Counted from the first letter of the stretch, positions 1 through 7,319 are shown. The stretch: DNA of 8,085 bases from an uncultured Anaeroplasma sp. (GCA_934216145.1 CAKQBG010000068.1:1-8085), one strand, 5' to 3'. The notes: a model not told the origin generated them from the sequence alone. Numbers and translations are program-made.

Positions 1-77
1 TCCACCCGTTTAGAGGTGTTACTCCTTCTAATTTAGAGGTGAAGGCACCTATTTACTCCGCAAAATTTAGAGCGCCA
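1..77 (-). mobile_element. IS21-like insertion sequence end (partial), degenerate terminal repeat array
   Basis: No gene is visible here. The plus strand carries TTTAGAG at 9-15, 32-38 and 66-72, spaced 23 and 34 bases, each in a longer degenerate unit; on the minus strand the unit reads roughly CACCTCTAAATTAGAAGGAG. The inner edge on the minus strand begins TGGCGCTC (77 down to 70). A similar array with the same spacing and a TGGGCTC tip lies at 7320-7425. Multiple short terminal repeats and TG tips are known features of IS21-family ends, so I infer that an element lies to the left and ends at about base 77. No istA or istB gene is in view, so the family is a guess. Confidence 0.4.
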
Positions 78-86
78 TTAAATTTA

Positions 87-581
87 TTATTTAATTTTAT
101 ACATTTCTTCGCAAATATATTGACCAGTTCCTGTTTTAAATATCTTATCATAAGCATTTAAAATGCTATCTCTAGTCATTTTATCTTCAGTAAAATTAAC
201 CAAGAAATCTGCCTCAACTAATATTTGATAATCTATTCCATCAATATTATTATATTGATGATGATGAGCAACTAAATAGCATATTCTATCAACATCACTA
301 AGCTCAAATCCCAAGGACATAAGAAGATCTTTAGCAATAGGTTCTCCTTCAATTTCTTGATAGGGAGCACTACAACTATTATATTTAGCTAATGCTGCTT
401 TTATACCAATATCATGAACATAGCTTGCTGCTTCTATAATAAAAATTGTATGCTTATCAAGCTTTTCTTCTTCAGCTATTAATTTCGCAATTGCGTGAAC
501 ACTCAAAAAATGATGTATTCTTTTTGAATCATTTTCATAATACTCTATCATTTTCATGCATAATTGATTTAATAGGGTCAT
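87..581 (-). CDS. HD-domain protein, putative metal-dependent phosphohydrolase
   Basis: This is a small cytoplasmic protein of the HD superfamily, whose members are metal-dependent phosphohydrolases acting on nucleotides or other phosphoesters. Counted from the upstream ATG at 593, the metal-ligand pattern is complete: H33, the H60-D61 pair, the H110-H112 cluster and D129 (EADF). The domain covers about residues 25-140, with no membrane segment or fused domain; the substrate cannot be read from the sequence. I prefer the ATG at 581 (164 residues), because GGATGGTG sits 6 bases upstream of it, while the ATG at 593 has only A/T upstream. An extended -10 box lies at 630-638. It is transcribed as its own unit, ends about 10 bases from the IS-like end, and shows no obvious link to the ABC operon. 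Confidence 0.85.
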   Translation of the reverse strand: MTLLNQLCMKMIEYYENDSKRIHHFLSVHAIAKLIAEEEKLDKHTIFIIEAASYVHDIGIKAALAKYNSCSAPYQEIEGEPIAKDLLMSLGFELSDVDRICYLVAHHHQYNNIDGIDYQILVEADFLVNFTEDKMTRDSILNAYDKIFKTGTGQYICEEMYKIK

Positions 582-629
582 TGTAATCACCATCCATTTA
601 TTTAATTTTCATACCTAACTTCTAGTAAT

Positions 630-638
630 ATTATAACA
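630..638 (-). promoter_or_regulatory. Extended -10 promoter of the HD-domain gene
   Basis: The minus strand reads TGTTATAAT: a consensus TATAAT with the TGn extension. At a 17-base spacing the -35 position is only TTTCAT, so the promoter would rely on the extended -10. Transcription would start near 622, giving a leader of about 40 bases to the preferred ATG at 581. Confidence 0.55.
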
Positions 639-675
639 AAGTATTTTAAATAATGAAAGATGATTTTATTTAATT

Positions 676-1434
676 TTATTCTATTCCAAAGCCAAATTGA
701 ACATCAATTCCCTTAATACCATCTTGTTTTGCTCTAAGTGAGCATTTCCAAGGCCCACTTCTTAATTCAAATTCAGTATTTCCTAATGAAATAGATGTAG
801 TTGAATAACTAATCCAAGGAATCCATAAATCAAAATCACTAATATAACCATTATACGCTATTGTAGCCTTAATTGTATGCCCAGTACTTGAATTATGATT
901 CCATATACAATATTCCTGATCAAAATTAGTTGGAAGGTTTTTATTAGGTGAAAATTGATTATATTGAAACCTTTCAACTAAATTATATTTACAATTTCTT
1001 CCATATCTAACAGTACCTTTTTCGTAATCAACACTTTCTAAAGTTGTATCTTCAGAATAGAGTCCTGTATATGTATTATATGATCTAAATTGATAATATC
1101 TTCTATCATCACAGTTTTTAGTATTAGGACTATTAGGGAAGAAAATATTTTCAAAATGAATCAATCCTGTCTTAATATAATCCGTATAATTATAAGTATA
1201 CTCTAATTCATTACCTCCATATCCTACATCCCAAACATATTTTACAGCTACATTATAGAACTTAATATCAACTTTAGGTTTCTCTGGTGCTGAAGCTTGT
1301 GTATTTTGTAAGGTTGAATATTCATTTAAAACATTTTCCTCATTCACAATATAATTCTCTTTAGCAGATACTGTGTTACACGCTACAAAAGCACTAACAA
1401 TTAAAAAACTAGAAGCTAAAATTATTTTTTTCAT
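676..1434 (-). CDS. Secreted or surface protein of unknown function with Sec signal peptide
   Basis: I do not recognise this family. The 252-residue protein starts with MKKII, a hydrophobic stretch at about 5-18, and a good signal-peptidase I site after A24 (VSA then KEN). C19 in FVAC weakly resembles a lipobox, so a lipoprotein is an alternative. A short polar, Pro-containing linker (about 25-55) leads to a compact domain rich in Tyr, Trp and Asn, with four cysteines (108, 148, 176, 231) that could form two disulfides. There are no further membrane segments. The ATG at 1434 is preferred over a GTG at 1443 because the GTG itself lies in the ribosome site AAAGGGTG, 6 bases upstream of the ATG. 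It is divergent from the PadR operon, with a strong promoter overlapping a palindrome, which suggests shared control. No terminator hairpin follows it. Confidence 0.75.
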   Translation of the reverse strand: MKKIILASSFLIVSAFVACNTVSAKENYIVNEENVLNEYSTLQNTQASAPEKPKVDIKFYNVAVKYVWDVGYGGNELEYTYNYTDYIKTGLIHFENIFFPNSPNTKNCDDRRYYQFRSYNTYTGLYSEDTTLESVDYEKGTVRYGRNCKYNLVERFQYNQFSPNKNLPTNFDQEYCIWNHNSSTGHTIKATIAYNGYISDFDLWIPWISYSTTSISLGNTEFELRSGPWKCSLRAKQDGIKGIDVQFGFGIE

Positions 1435-1513
1435 TTCAATCACCCTTTCTATATAGACTTCTACCTTAAATAGTAAATACGCTTAATATACACTTTAGCA
1501 TCTTTACATTTAT

Positions 1514-1542
1514 ATATTAACGCTAATACAATGCATTGTCAA
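1514..1542 (-). promoter_or_regulatory. Sigma-A-type promoter of the divergent secreted-protein gene
   Basis: On the minus strand a consensus -35 TTGACA (1542 to 1537) is followed by exactly 17 bases and a -10 TAATAT (1519 to 1514). This is the best-matching promoter in the window. It would give a leader of about 70 bases before the ATG at 1434. The -35 box overlaps the palindrome at 1528-1539, which fits repression at this site. Confidence 0.65.
1528..1539. promoter_or_regulatory. 12-bp perfect palindrome, candidate PadR operator
   Basis: ACAATGCATTGT is a perfect inverted repeat that shares bases 1537-1539 with the -35 box of the minus-strand promoter and lies 25 bases upstream of the -35 box for padR. 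PadR-family repressors bind dyad sites with ACA/TGT-type half-sites, often ATGT and ACAT, near their own gene. The match to that pattern and the position are the only support. Half of the site (ATTGTCA) recurs at 1564-1570, over the padR -35 box. Confidence 0.4.
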
Positions 1543-1564
1543 GAATACTATTTATAAAAAGGTA

Positions 1565-1593
1565 TTGTCATAAAATATATTGTGTGATAAAAT
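1565..1593 (+). promoter_or_regulatory. Promoter of the PadR/ABC transporter operon
   Basis: A -35 TTGTCA (1565-1570), a 17-base spacer and a -10 TAAAAT (1588-1593) preceded by TGA form an extended -10 promoter. Transcription would start about 35 bases before the padR ATG. ATTGTCA at 1564-1570 repeats a sequence at 1535-1541 that belongs to the divergent promoter and palindrome, so one regulator could touch both promoters. Confidence 0.6.
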
Positions 1594-1634
1594 AAAATAA
1601 ATTTTTTAAGAATAAGAAAGGAAAGTGAGATTCT

Positions 1635-2000
1635 ATGTCCTTAAAGGAGGATATTGAAGAAAATTTTAAGGTCGGATTACTTGATTTACTTATTTTGAAG
1701 CTTTTATCAAAAGAAGATATGTATGGATATCAAATAAAACAGGAAATATATTCTTCTAGTAAAGAAAAAATAGAAATAAAGGAAGGGTCACTATATGGAC
1801 CATTTTATCGCTTAGAAAAAAAGAATTTTATAACATCAAATAAGGTCTTAGTAGGAGCTAAAAGATATAGAGTTTATTATCATATAACTGATGAAGGCCT
1901 AGAATATCTAAAAAATGGAATTGAAGTATTTAATGATATTTTTTCTGGGGCAAATAATATATTTAAGGAAGAAGACAATTATGAACAAAAGGGAAATTAA
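1635..2000 (+). CDS. PadR-family winged-helix transcriptional regulator
   Basis: This 121-residue protein is a short PadR-type repressor, the usual local regulator of transporter operons in Firmicutes. The winged helix-turn-helix covers about residues 14-92: LLDLLILKLL and GYQIKQEI are the first helices, EGSLYGPFYRLEKKNFI (50-66) is the recognition-helix region typical of the family, and KRYRVYYHITDEG (77-89) is the wing and following helix. The C-terminal helix after 90 is short, as in the small PadR subfamily that dimerises through it. The ATG at 1635 has a purine-rich ribosome site (GGAAAGTGAG) just upstream. The gene overlaps the next by 20 bases, which suggests translational coupling. 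It is the first gene of the run and very likely represses it; the inducer is unknown. Confidence 0.92.
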   Translation: MSLKEDIEENFKVGLLDLLILKLLSKEDMYGYQIKQEIYSSSKEKIEIKEGSLYGPFYRLEKKNFITSNKVLVGAKRYRVYYHITDEGLEYLKNGIEVFNDIFSGANNIFKEEDNYEQKGN

Positions 2001-2331
2001 TAATTATTATAAGGATATATATATAAACTTACCATGTTCACATAGGATAAAAAAAGTTTTTATGAAATCATTTAAAAGCAGAGTTAATGAATTTATTGAA
2101 GATAATCCAAATGTAACAATAAGTGACCTAAAAGATAATTTTGGAGAAACCAAAGAAATTATTAATAGTTTTGAAGGACAAATCGATTATTATAAAAAAT
2201 TAGCTAAAAAAAGATTAATTGTTATTATCGCTATTATAATAATTTCAGCAATTGTTATTGGAGTATTAATATATACAATTTTCGAACTAATAAGAAATTT
2301 AGGTGGAGATATTGTTATAAAAACTTACTAG
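1981..2331 (+). CDS. Small single-pass membrane protein, PadR partner (DUF1700/DUF6120-like)
   Basis: The 116-residue protein has an N-terminal soluble helical region (about 1-77) with the pattern EINNYYKDIYINLP, a basic helix, and a stretch resembling ...FIEDNPNVTISDLKDNFGE..., followed by one strong membrane segment at about 79-102. This layout is common for genes directly behind small PadR regulators in Firmicutes, annotated as DUF1700 (HAAS domain) or DUF6120; the family name is from memory. The ATG at 1981 lies inside the end of padR and is preceded by AAGGAAGAAG. A longer reading from 1915 would lie almost wholly inside padR and is unlikely. Such proteins may relay membrane or ligand state to PadR or hold it at the membrane, but this is inference. 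Confidence 0.8.
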   Translation: MNKREINNYYKDIYINLPCSHRIKKVFMKSFKSRVNEFIEDNPNVTISDLKDNFGETKEIINSFEGQIDYYKKLAKKRLIVIIAIIIISAIVIGVLIYTIFELIRNLGGDIVIKTY

Positions 2332-2348
2332 AAGGGAAGATAAAATAT

Positions 2349-2855
2349 ATGAAAAAATTATTTTTATTAATAACATTACTACTTTTTATCAGTATTTCTT
2401 TTTTGTTTAATAAAAATGTACAAGCTACATCAATAAATAATTATGGGAATATTATATCAAGTTATACAGAGGAATTTGATGATTCAAGCTATATTGAATA
2501 TAAATTATATGAAAATAATATATTAGATTTACAAGCTTTATCAAATAATACATATACTAAATCAGGAACCAAAACAGTTACAAAATATGATGATAATAAA
2601 AATGAATTATGGGAATATATTCTTACTGCCGATTTCACAATAAATGAAGGTATAAGTTCAATATGTACAAATGTTAATTATTCAACCAAAATATACGAAA
2701 CAAATTGGAATTTTAACAATGAGGGAACTAATATGATTAATAATACAGCTTATGGAAAAGGGAGTTTTCATTACACAATTCTTTGGTTTATTAAGACTCA
2801 AACAATAAATATAGACATAAGTATTCAATGTGATAATCATGGTAACTTATTGTAA
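2349..2855 (+). CDS. Small secreted protein with two conserved-looking cysteines, function unknown
   Basis: The 168-residue protein has a clear signal peptide: MKK, a hydrophobic core at about 4-20, and a likely cut after A26 (VQA). The mature part runs from a variable N-terminus into a beta-rich domain (about 68-168): TKTVTKYDDNKNELW, DFTINEG, Cys106, W120, a Ser/Thr/Asn-rich strand region, and a closing C161-D-N-H-G-N-L-L. The order Gly-x-x-x-W, ordered strands, Cys, Trp, and Cys-x-x-x-Gly-Asn at the end resembles small secreted Firmicutes proteins that I have seen beside ABC genes but cannot name. Cys106 and Cys161 could form a disulfide. The ATG at 2349 has the ribosome site GAAGGGAAG. 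Its place between the PadR pair and two exporters makes it a candidate substrate, immunity factor or sensor partner. Confidence 0.75.
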   Translation: MKKLFLLITLLLFISISFLFNKNVQATSINNYGNIISSYTEEFDDSSYIEYKLYENNILDLQALSNNTYTKSGTKTVTKYDDNKNELWEYILTADFTINEGISSICTNVNYSTKIYETNWNFNNEGTNMINNTAYGKGSFHYTILWFIKTQTINIDISIQCDNHGNLL

Positions 2856-2927
2856 TAAAGTTTAGTTAATCAATAAAATATAATTATTTGTATCTTTCAG
2901 ATACTAAAAAAAGGGAGTTTGATTAAC

Positions 2928-3647
2928 ATGAAAATAAAGAATTTATCTAAAATATATAAAAATAAATATTATGAAGTAAAAGCTTTAGATAACATTAATA
3001 TTGATTTTGGAAAGACTGGCTTTGTTTTTATATTAGGTGAAAGTGGATCTGGTAAATCAACATTATTGAATATGATTGCTGGTATTGATAAGCCTACTAA
3101 TGGTTCTATCTTAGTAGGTGATAAGGATATTACTAATTTTTCTAATAGTGAGCTAGATAAATATAGAAATAATTATATTAGCCTTGTTTTTCAGGAATAT
3201 AATTTAATACCAGAATTAAATGTTATTGATAATATTAATTTAGCTGTAAATGATATTGATAAATCAAATGAAGCATTAAAATTAGTTGGCTTAGAGAATT
3301 ATAAGGAAAGAAAAATATATGAACTATCAGGTGGACAAAAACAAAGAGTCGCAATTGCGAGAAGTTTAAGCCTAGAAACTGATGTTTTATTATTAGATGA
3401 GCCTACTGCTGCATTAGATAGTAAAACTAGCGAGGAAATAATAAAATTATTAAAGGAAATATCTAAATCTAAGCTAGTTATTGCTGTAACACATAATAGA
3501 GAAATAGCTTATAAATATAATGATAGGATTATTGAAATAGCTGATGGAAGAATTATAAATGATAATAATAAAATAGAAAATAGTGAAGATGAAAATATTG
3601 AATTTAAAAAATGTAGATTATCTTTAAAGGCAGCTTTAAAATTGAGT
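2928..3647 (+). repeat. 720-bp direct repeat, copy 1 (ATPase-coding)
   Basis: Copy 1 matches 4985-5704 at a constant offset of 2057 bases with no indels. I count five differences, at 2945, 2963, 2993, 3550 and 3578; bases 2994-3549 (556 bp) are identical. Weaker similarity extends upstream over the ribosome site (to about 2915). After 3647 the match ends abruptly, within the linker before membrane segment 1. Confidence 0.95.
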
Positions 3648-4979
3648 ATTAATAATTTGAAAAAATATTTATTTAAGGTTATACTCTCAATCATTTTAAT
3701 GGTTTTATCATTAACATTATTAGGTATATCTTTAAATTTAAATTTTATAGACGTTAATAATAGATATTTTGATTCACTTTTTAGTAATAATATTGAATTT
3801 ACAACAATGAAAAGAGTCTATACTTATCAAGCTGAAAAAACTTATACTAATCCCAATGATTTTTTTTCATCAGCTATTTATATAAAAGAAAAACCAATGA
3901 CTAATGAATTAATAGCTTCTTTAGAGAAAAATGAACTTAAATATATTTATTCATCTAAAGCTGACTTTATGTTAAGTGATTCAATATCAGATCTTAATAC
4001 CATAAAAAGTTATTCTGAAAAGATTAAAGAAATTACAGAGGAGTTAGGATATAATTCTTTTAGTAGTGCATTTTATAATTTTTGTACAATGAATTATGAT
4101 GATATGGATTCATTTAATATAAAGCTAGAATGTGGAAGATTACCAAAAAATGAAAATGAAATTGTAATTTCTAAATTTTTATATAATTTTTATGAATTAA
4201 TTTCATTTAATGATAATGGAAATAAAATTAAAGTTTCAAGTTATGATGATGTATTAAATAAAGAAATATATGTTAAAAATATAGGTGGAACCGATTTTAA
4301 AAATGGTGACAAAAAAATAGTTGGCATTTTCAACTCAGATGATGTAAAAAATAGATTTTTAAATAGCTATGTTATTGTTTCAAATGATTGTGTAAATGAA
4401 AGCTTTGATTCAATTGAAATAAAATTAGAAAAAAATAATGAAACAAGAGATTTCTTAACAACTGCACTTGCATATAAAAAAGAAATCAATGAAAATGAAA
4501 ATAAATATACAGAAGAATTTCATTTTTACGATAATGTTAGTAATAATTTAAGCGTTTATAAAGGTAGAGCAAACTTTTTTAAATCATTATCTTTATTTCT
4601 AAGTATCTTCCTATTAATAATTACTGCATTTATTTTCTTAGATATAATTTCTTCTATTATATTAGAAAATATATCACAATTTGGAATTTTAACTGCCTTA
4701 GGAATTAAAAAGATGCATAAATATTATATATATTTTACAAGTACTTTAATCTTCATCCTATTGTGCTTTATTCCATCAATAATTACTATTGAAATTTTTA
4801 CAAATTTACTAAATTTATATATATGTGATAGTGAACATTTTAAGGTTTTATTAACTTCTAATATATTTTCTTATTTAATAATAGTTTTCTTTTTATTATT
4901 AATTGGTTTTATAATTACTGCTATTCCTTTAATTAAACAAAATAAATTTACACCAATCGAAATAATGAATAGAGGCTGA
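2928..4979 (+). CDS. ABC transporter, fused ATPase and MacB/FtsX-type permease (first of pair)
   Basis: The 683-residue protein joins an ATP-binding domain to an FtsX-like permease in the plasma membrane. ATPase: Walker A GESGSGKST (37-45), Q-loop Q89, signature LSGGQ (133-137), Walker B VLLLDEP (153-159), D-loop AALD (161-164), H-loop H189; all key residues are present. A basic linker (about 226-248) precedes membrane segment 1 (about 247-270), an outside domain of about 280 residues, and segments at about 552-577, 602-627 and 645-668. GRLPKNENEIVIS (403-415) is typical of MacB-type periplasmic core domains, and FGILTALGIKK (585-595) of FtsX permeases. Such proteins move peptides or lipids, or pass force across the membrane, rather than import. 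ATG 2928 follows AAGGGAG; a TTG at 2919 is weaker. Its first 240 residues nearly equal those of the next gene. Confidence 0.9.
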   Translation: MKIKNLSKIYKNKYYEVKALDNINIDFGKTGFVFILGESGSGKSTLLNMIAGIDKPTNGSILVGDKDITNFSNSELDKYRNNYISLVFQEYNLIPELNVIDNINLAVNDIDKSNEALKLVGLENYKERKIYELSGGQKQRVAIARSLSLETDVLLLDEPTAALDSKTSEEIIKLLKEISKSKLVIAVTHNREIAYKYNDRIIEIADGRIINDNNKIENSEDENIEFKKCRLSLKAALKLSINNLKKYLFKVILSIILMVLSLTLLGISLNLNFIDVNNRYFDSLFSNNIEFTTMKRVYTYQAEKTYTNPNDFFSSAIYIKEKPMTNELIASLEKNELKYIYSSKADFMLSDSISDLNTIKSYSEKIKEITEELGYNSFSSAFYNFCTMNYDDMDSFNIKLECGRLPKNENEIVISKFLYNFYELISFNDNGNKIKVSSYDDVLNKEIYVKNIGGTDFKNGDKKIVGIFNSDDVKNRFLNSYVIVSNDCVNESFDSIEIKLEKNNETRDFLTTALAYKKEINENENKYTEEFHFYDNVSNNLSVYKGRANFFKSLSLFLSIFLLIITAFIFLDIISSIILENISQFGILTALGIKKMHKYYIYFTSTLIFILLCFIPSIITIEIFTNLLNLYICDSEHFKVLLTSNIFSYLIIVFFLLLIGFIITAIPLIKQNKFTPIEIMNRG

Positions 4980-4984
4980 TTAAT

Positions 4985-5704
4985 ATGAAAATAAAGAATT
5001 TGTCTAAAATATATAAAAACAAATATTATGAAGTAAAAGCTTTAGATAATATTAATATTGATTTTGGAAAGACTGGCTTTGTTTTTATATTAGGTGAAAG
5101 TGGATCTGGTAAATCAACATTATTGAATATGATTGCTGGTATTGATAAGCCTACTAATGGTTCTATCTTAGTAGGTGATAAGGATATTACTAATTTTTCT
5201 AATAGTGAGCTAGATAAATATAGAAATAATTATATTAGCCTTGTTTTTCAGGAATATAATTTAATACCAGAATTAAATGTTATTGATAATATTAATTTAG
5301 CTGTAAATGATATTGATAAATCAAATGAAGCATTAAAATTAGTTGGCTTAGAGAATTATAAGGAAAGAAAAATATATGAACTATCAGGTGGACAAAAACA
5401 AAGAGTCGCAATTGCGAGAAGTTTAAGCCTAGAAACTGATGTTTTATTATTAGATGAGCCTACTGCTGCATTAGATAGTAAAACTAGCGAGGAAATAATA
5501 AAATTATTAAAGGAAATATCTAAATCTAAGCTAGTTATTGCTGTAACACATAATAGAGAAATAGCTTATAAATATAATGATAGGATTATTGAAATAGCTG
5601 ATGGAAAAATTATAAATGATAATAATAAAATAGAGAATAGTGAAGATGAAAATATTGAATTTAAAAAATGTAGATTATCTTTAAAGGCAGCTTTAAAATT
5701 GAGT
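4985..5704 (+). repeat. 720-bp direct repeat, copy 2 (ATPase-coding)
   Basis: Partner of 2928-3647. The differences lie at 5002, 5020, 5050, 5607 and 5635; only the one at 5607 changes an amino acid (AGA to AAA, R208 to K). The differences cluster in the outer parts and leave a long identical core, the usual footprint of gene conversion between tandem copies. Confidence 0.95.
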
Positions 5705-7243
5705 TTAAATAATTTTAAAAAGCATAAATTAAATCAAATTATTTCGAGCTTAATAGAAATAATAAGTTTGATTTTATTAACGATTATAATAATATGTTTT
5801 ATTACTTCTATTGGAGATAGAATAAAGGATTCTAATGAAACTAATAATATAAATAGTTCTAACATTGATAAAATTACTTATGAATTGATTTCAAATAAAA
5901 ATGATATAATTAAATGCTATGATAAATATATTAATTTAAATATCGAAAATAAAAACGCATATAATGATATAGCATTAAAGGGATATGCCAATATAAATCA
6001 AGATATTATAAATGAATATAATTTTAAATTAGAAGGAAAAATACCCACTAATAGTAATGAAATAATTATATCTAAATATTTATATAATATTTTAAATGAT
6101 TATTACAATAAAGATATTATTAATACTACTATTTTATTAGATAATAAGGAATATATTATTACTGGGATTTTAGATACAGGATTTGAATATTCAAGATTTG
6201 ATAGCTTAAAATTAACAAATGATAATAAATTACTTGAAAATTATAACATATATTTAGAGTGCTCACCTGATTTATATTTATATGTAAATGACTTATATAA
6301 TGTTATAAATTCTATTGAATATGAATATAACCTATTTATTTCAACTGGTTATTATGAGAATATAAATATAATTTATAAAGATACTAGTAATGATTATATT
6401 AATGAAAATGGACAAATTGTAGTACCTGCTTCTTATTTTCAAGAATTATATTCTAGTAGAGAATGTAATTTTTTAATAAATGATATAACCTATAATAATT
6501 ATTATGATTTAATTGTTAAGCTTTTAGATAATGAAGGATATTCAATTAATGATTATGATAAATATAATTACATTATAAATAAGTATATTAAAGAATACAA
6601 AATACCTATTGATTTTAATTTCTCACATTATGAAGGAAATAATATTTATAATTATAAAATTAAAGGATTTTCAAAGGAAAATTATTTTAGTTTTGTTGAT
6701 GAGCTTTTTGATTCTATTTTAAATAAATCAGATATCAAAATTATAATATCTAATAATCAAATAGCTAAATTTGTAGATAGCTATAAAATAATTACTACTA
6801 ATTCTCAACTAATTTATACTTTAAATGATTACATAAATTCAAATTTAAATCTTTTAATTATTATTGCAGTATTCTTATTTTTATTCTCTTTTATAATAAT
6901 TATTAGAAATAGTAGTGATGTTATTAAGGCAAATAAAAAGAATATTGGAATTATGAAATCATTAGGAATTCCATTAAATAAAATTCATTTCATTTATTCT
7001 TTTCATGATATCATTAAAAATATAATTATATTTATTTTCTATTCAATTTTATGTATTATAACAATTCTTATAATTAATCAATATAGTTTACATAATACGT
7101 ATCCATTTAATATAATTTTATTAAATAAGATGCCTGTTTTAATTATATTGTTAGTGATTATATTAATATCAGTATTAAGTACAAGTCTTAGTATTGAAAA
7201 GATTAAGAAAGTTTCTATTATTAATTGTATCAATAGACCTTAA
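4985..7243 (+). CDS. ABC transporter, fused ATPase and MacB/FtsX-type permease (second of pair)
   Basis: The 752-residue protein has the same order as its upstream neighbour. The first 240 residues differ at one site only (R208 to K), so all ATPase motifs are identical. From residue 241 the sequence diverges sharply: membrane segment 1 (about 251-275), an outside domain of about 340 residues, very rich in Asn, Tyr and Ile, containing a GKIPTNSNEIIISKYL signature, then segments at about 623-640, 676-697 and 718-735, with the FtsX motif IGIMKSLGIP. The outside domain is about 60 residues longer than in the first protein. The start lies 5 bases after the upstream stop, with its ribosome site (AGAGG) inside the upstream gene, so translation is probably coupled. 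The two proteins most likely form a heterodimer. Substrate unknown; peptide export, self-immunity or antimicrobial resistance are possible. Confidence 0.9.
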   Translation: MKIKNLSKIYKNKYYEVKALDNINIDFGKTGFVFILGESGSGKSTLLNMIAGIDKPTNGSILVGDKDITNFSNSELDKYRNNYISLVFQEYNLIPELNVIDNINLAVNDIDKSNEALKLVGLENYKERKIYELSGGQKQRVAIARSLSLETDVLLLDEPTAALDSKTSEEIIKLLKEISKSKLVIAVTHNREIAYKYNDRIIEIADGKIINDNNKIENSEDENIEFKKCRLSLKAALKLSLNNFKKHKLNQIISSLIEIISLILLTIIIICFITSIGDRIKDSNETNNINSSNIDKITYELISNKNDIIKCYDKYINLNIENKNAYNDIALKGYANINQDIINEYNFKLEGKIPTNSNEIIISKYLYNILNDYYNKDIINTTILLDNKEYIITGILDTGFEYSRFDSLKLTNDNKLLENYNIYLECSPDLYLYVNDLYNVINSIEYEYNLFISTGYYENINIIYKDTSNDYINENGQIVVPASYFQELYSSRECNFLINDITYNNYYDLIVKLLDNEGYSINDYDKYNYIINKYIKEYKIPIDFNFSHYEGNNIYNYKIKGFSKENYFSFVDELFDSILNKSDIKIIISNNQIAKFVDSYKIITTNSQLIYTLNDYINSNLNLLIIIAVFLFLFSFIIIIRNSSDVIKANKKNIGIMKSLGIPLNKIHFIYSFHDIIKNIIIFIFYSILCIITILIINQYSLHNTYPFNIILLNKMPVLIILLVIILISVLSTSLSIEKIKKVSIINCINRP

Positions 7244-7319
7244 AACACTATAAAAAAGTTGATACCCCTGTTATAACCAGAGTCTGCCAGTTATAGTGCA
7301 TAAAAAGCCAGTAGTTTTT
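7244..7319. other. Noncoding spacer after the ABC operon
   Basis: No open reading frame or RNA gene is recognised. TATAAC (7272-7277) and GTTATA (7290-7295) form a weak 6-base inverted repeat, and GTTATA also recurs directly at 7270-7275. There is no T-run after it, so it is not a clear terminator. The composition is less AT-rich than the genes before it, so it may be old mobile-element DNA. Confidence 0.35.

Noticed and set aside
1..77. CRISPR array at the left edge
   Set aside because: Units are short, degenerate and unevenly spaced (23 and 34 bases), without identical repeats or distinct spacers.
1915..1980. Upstream extension of the small membrane protein to an ATG at 1915
   Set aside because: It would overlap padR by 86 bases and add a stretch that looks like out-of-frame padR; the ATG at 1981 has a ribosome site and the typical MNKREI start.
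2879..2884. Perfect TATAAT before the first ABC gene as an internal promoter
   Set aside because: No -35 match at 16-18 bases and no TG extension; such hexamers are expected by chance in DNA this AT-rich. A role is possible but unsupported.
2890..2904. GTATC-TTTCA-GATAC hairpin between the secreted gene and the first ABC gene as a terminator
   Set aside because: The stem is only 5 bp and is followed by A residues, not T, so it cannot be a standard plus-strand terminator.
3509..3694. Minus-strand 61-residue open frame inside the first ABC gene
   Set aside because: It lies opposite a clearly coding ATPase/linker region and has low-complexity hydrophobic content with no ribosome site support; it is a shadow of the real gene.
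4977..4979. TGA at the end of the first ABC gene read as Trp (code 4)
   Set aside because: Nine tryptophans in the window all use TGG; an AT-rich code-4 genome would mostly use TGA. Reading through would add only five residues before a TAA.
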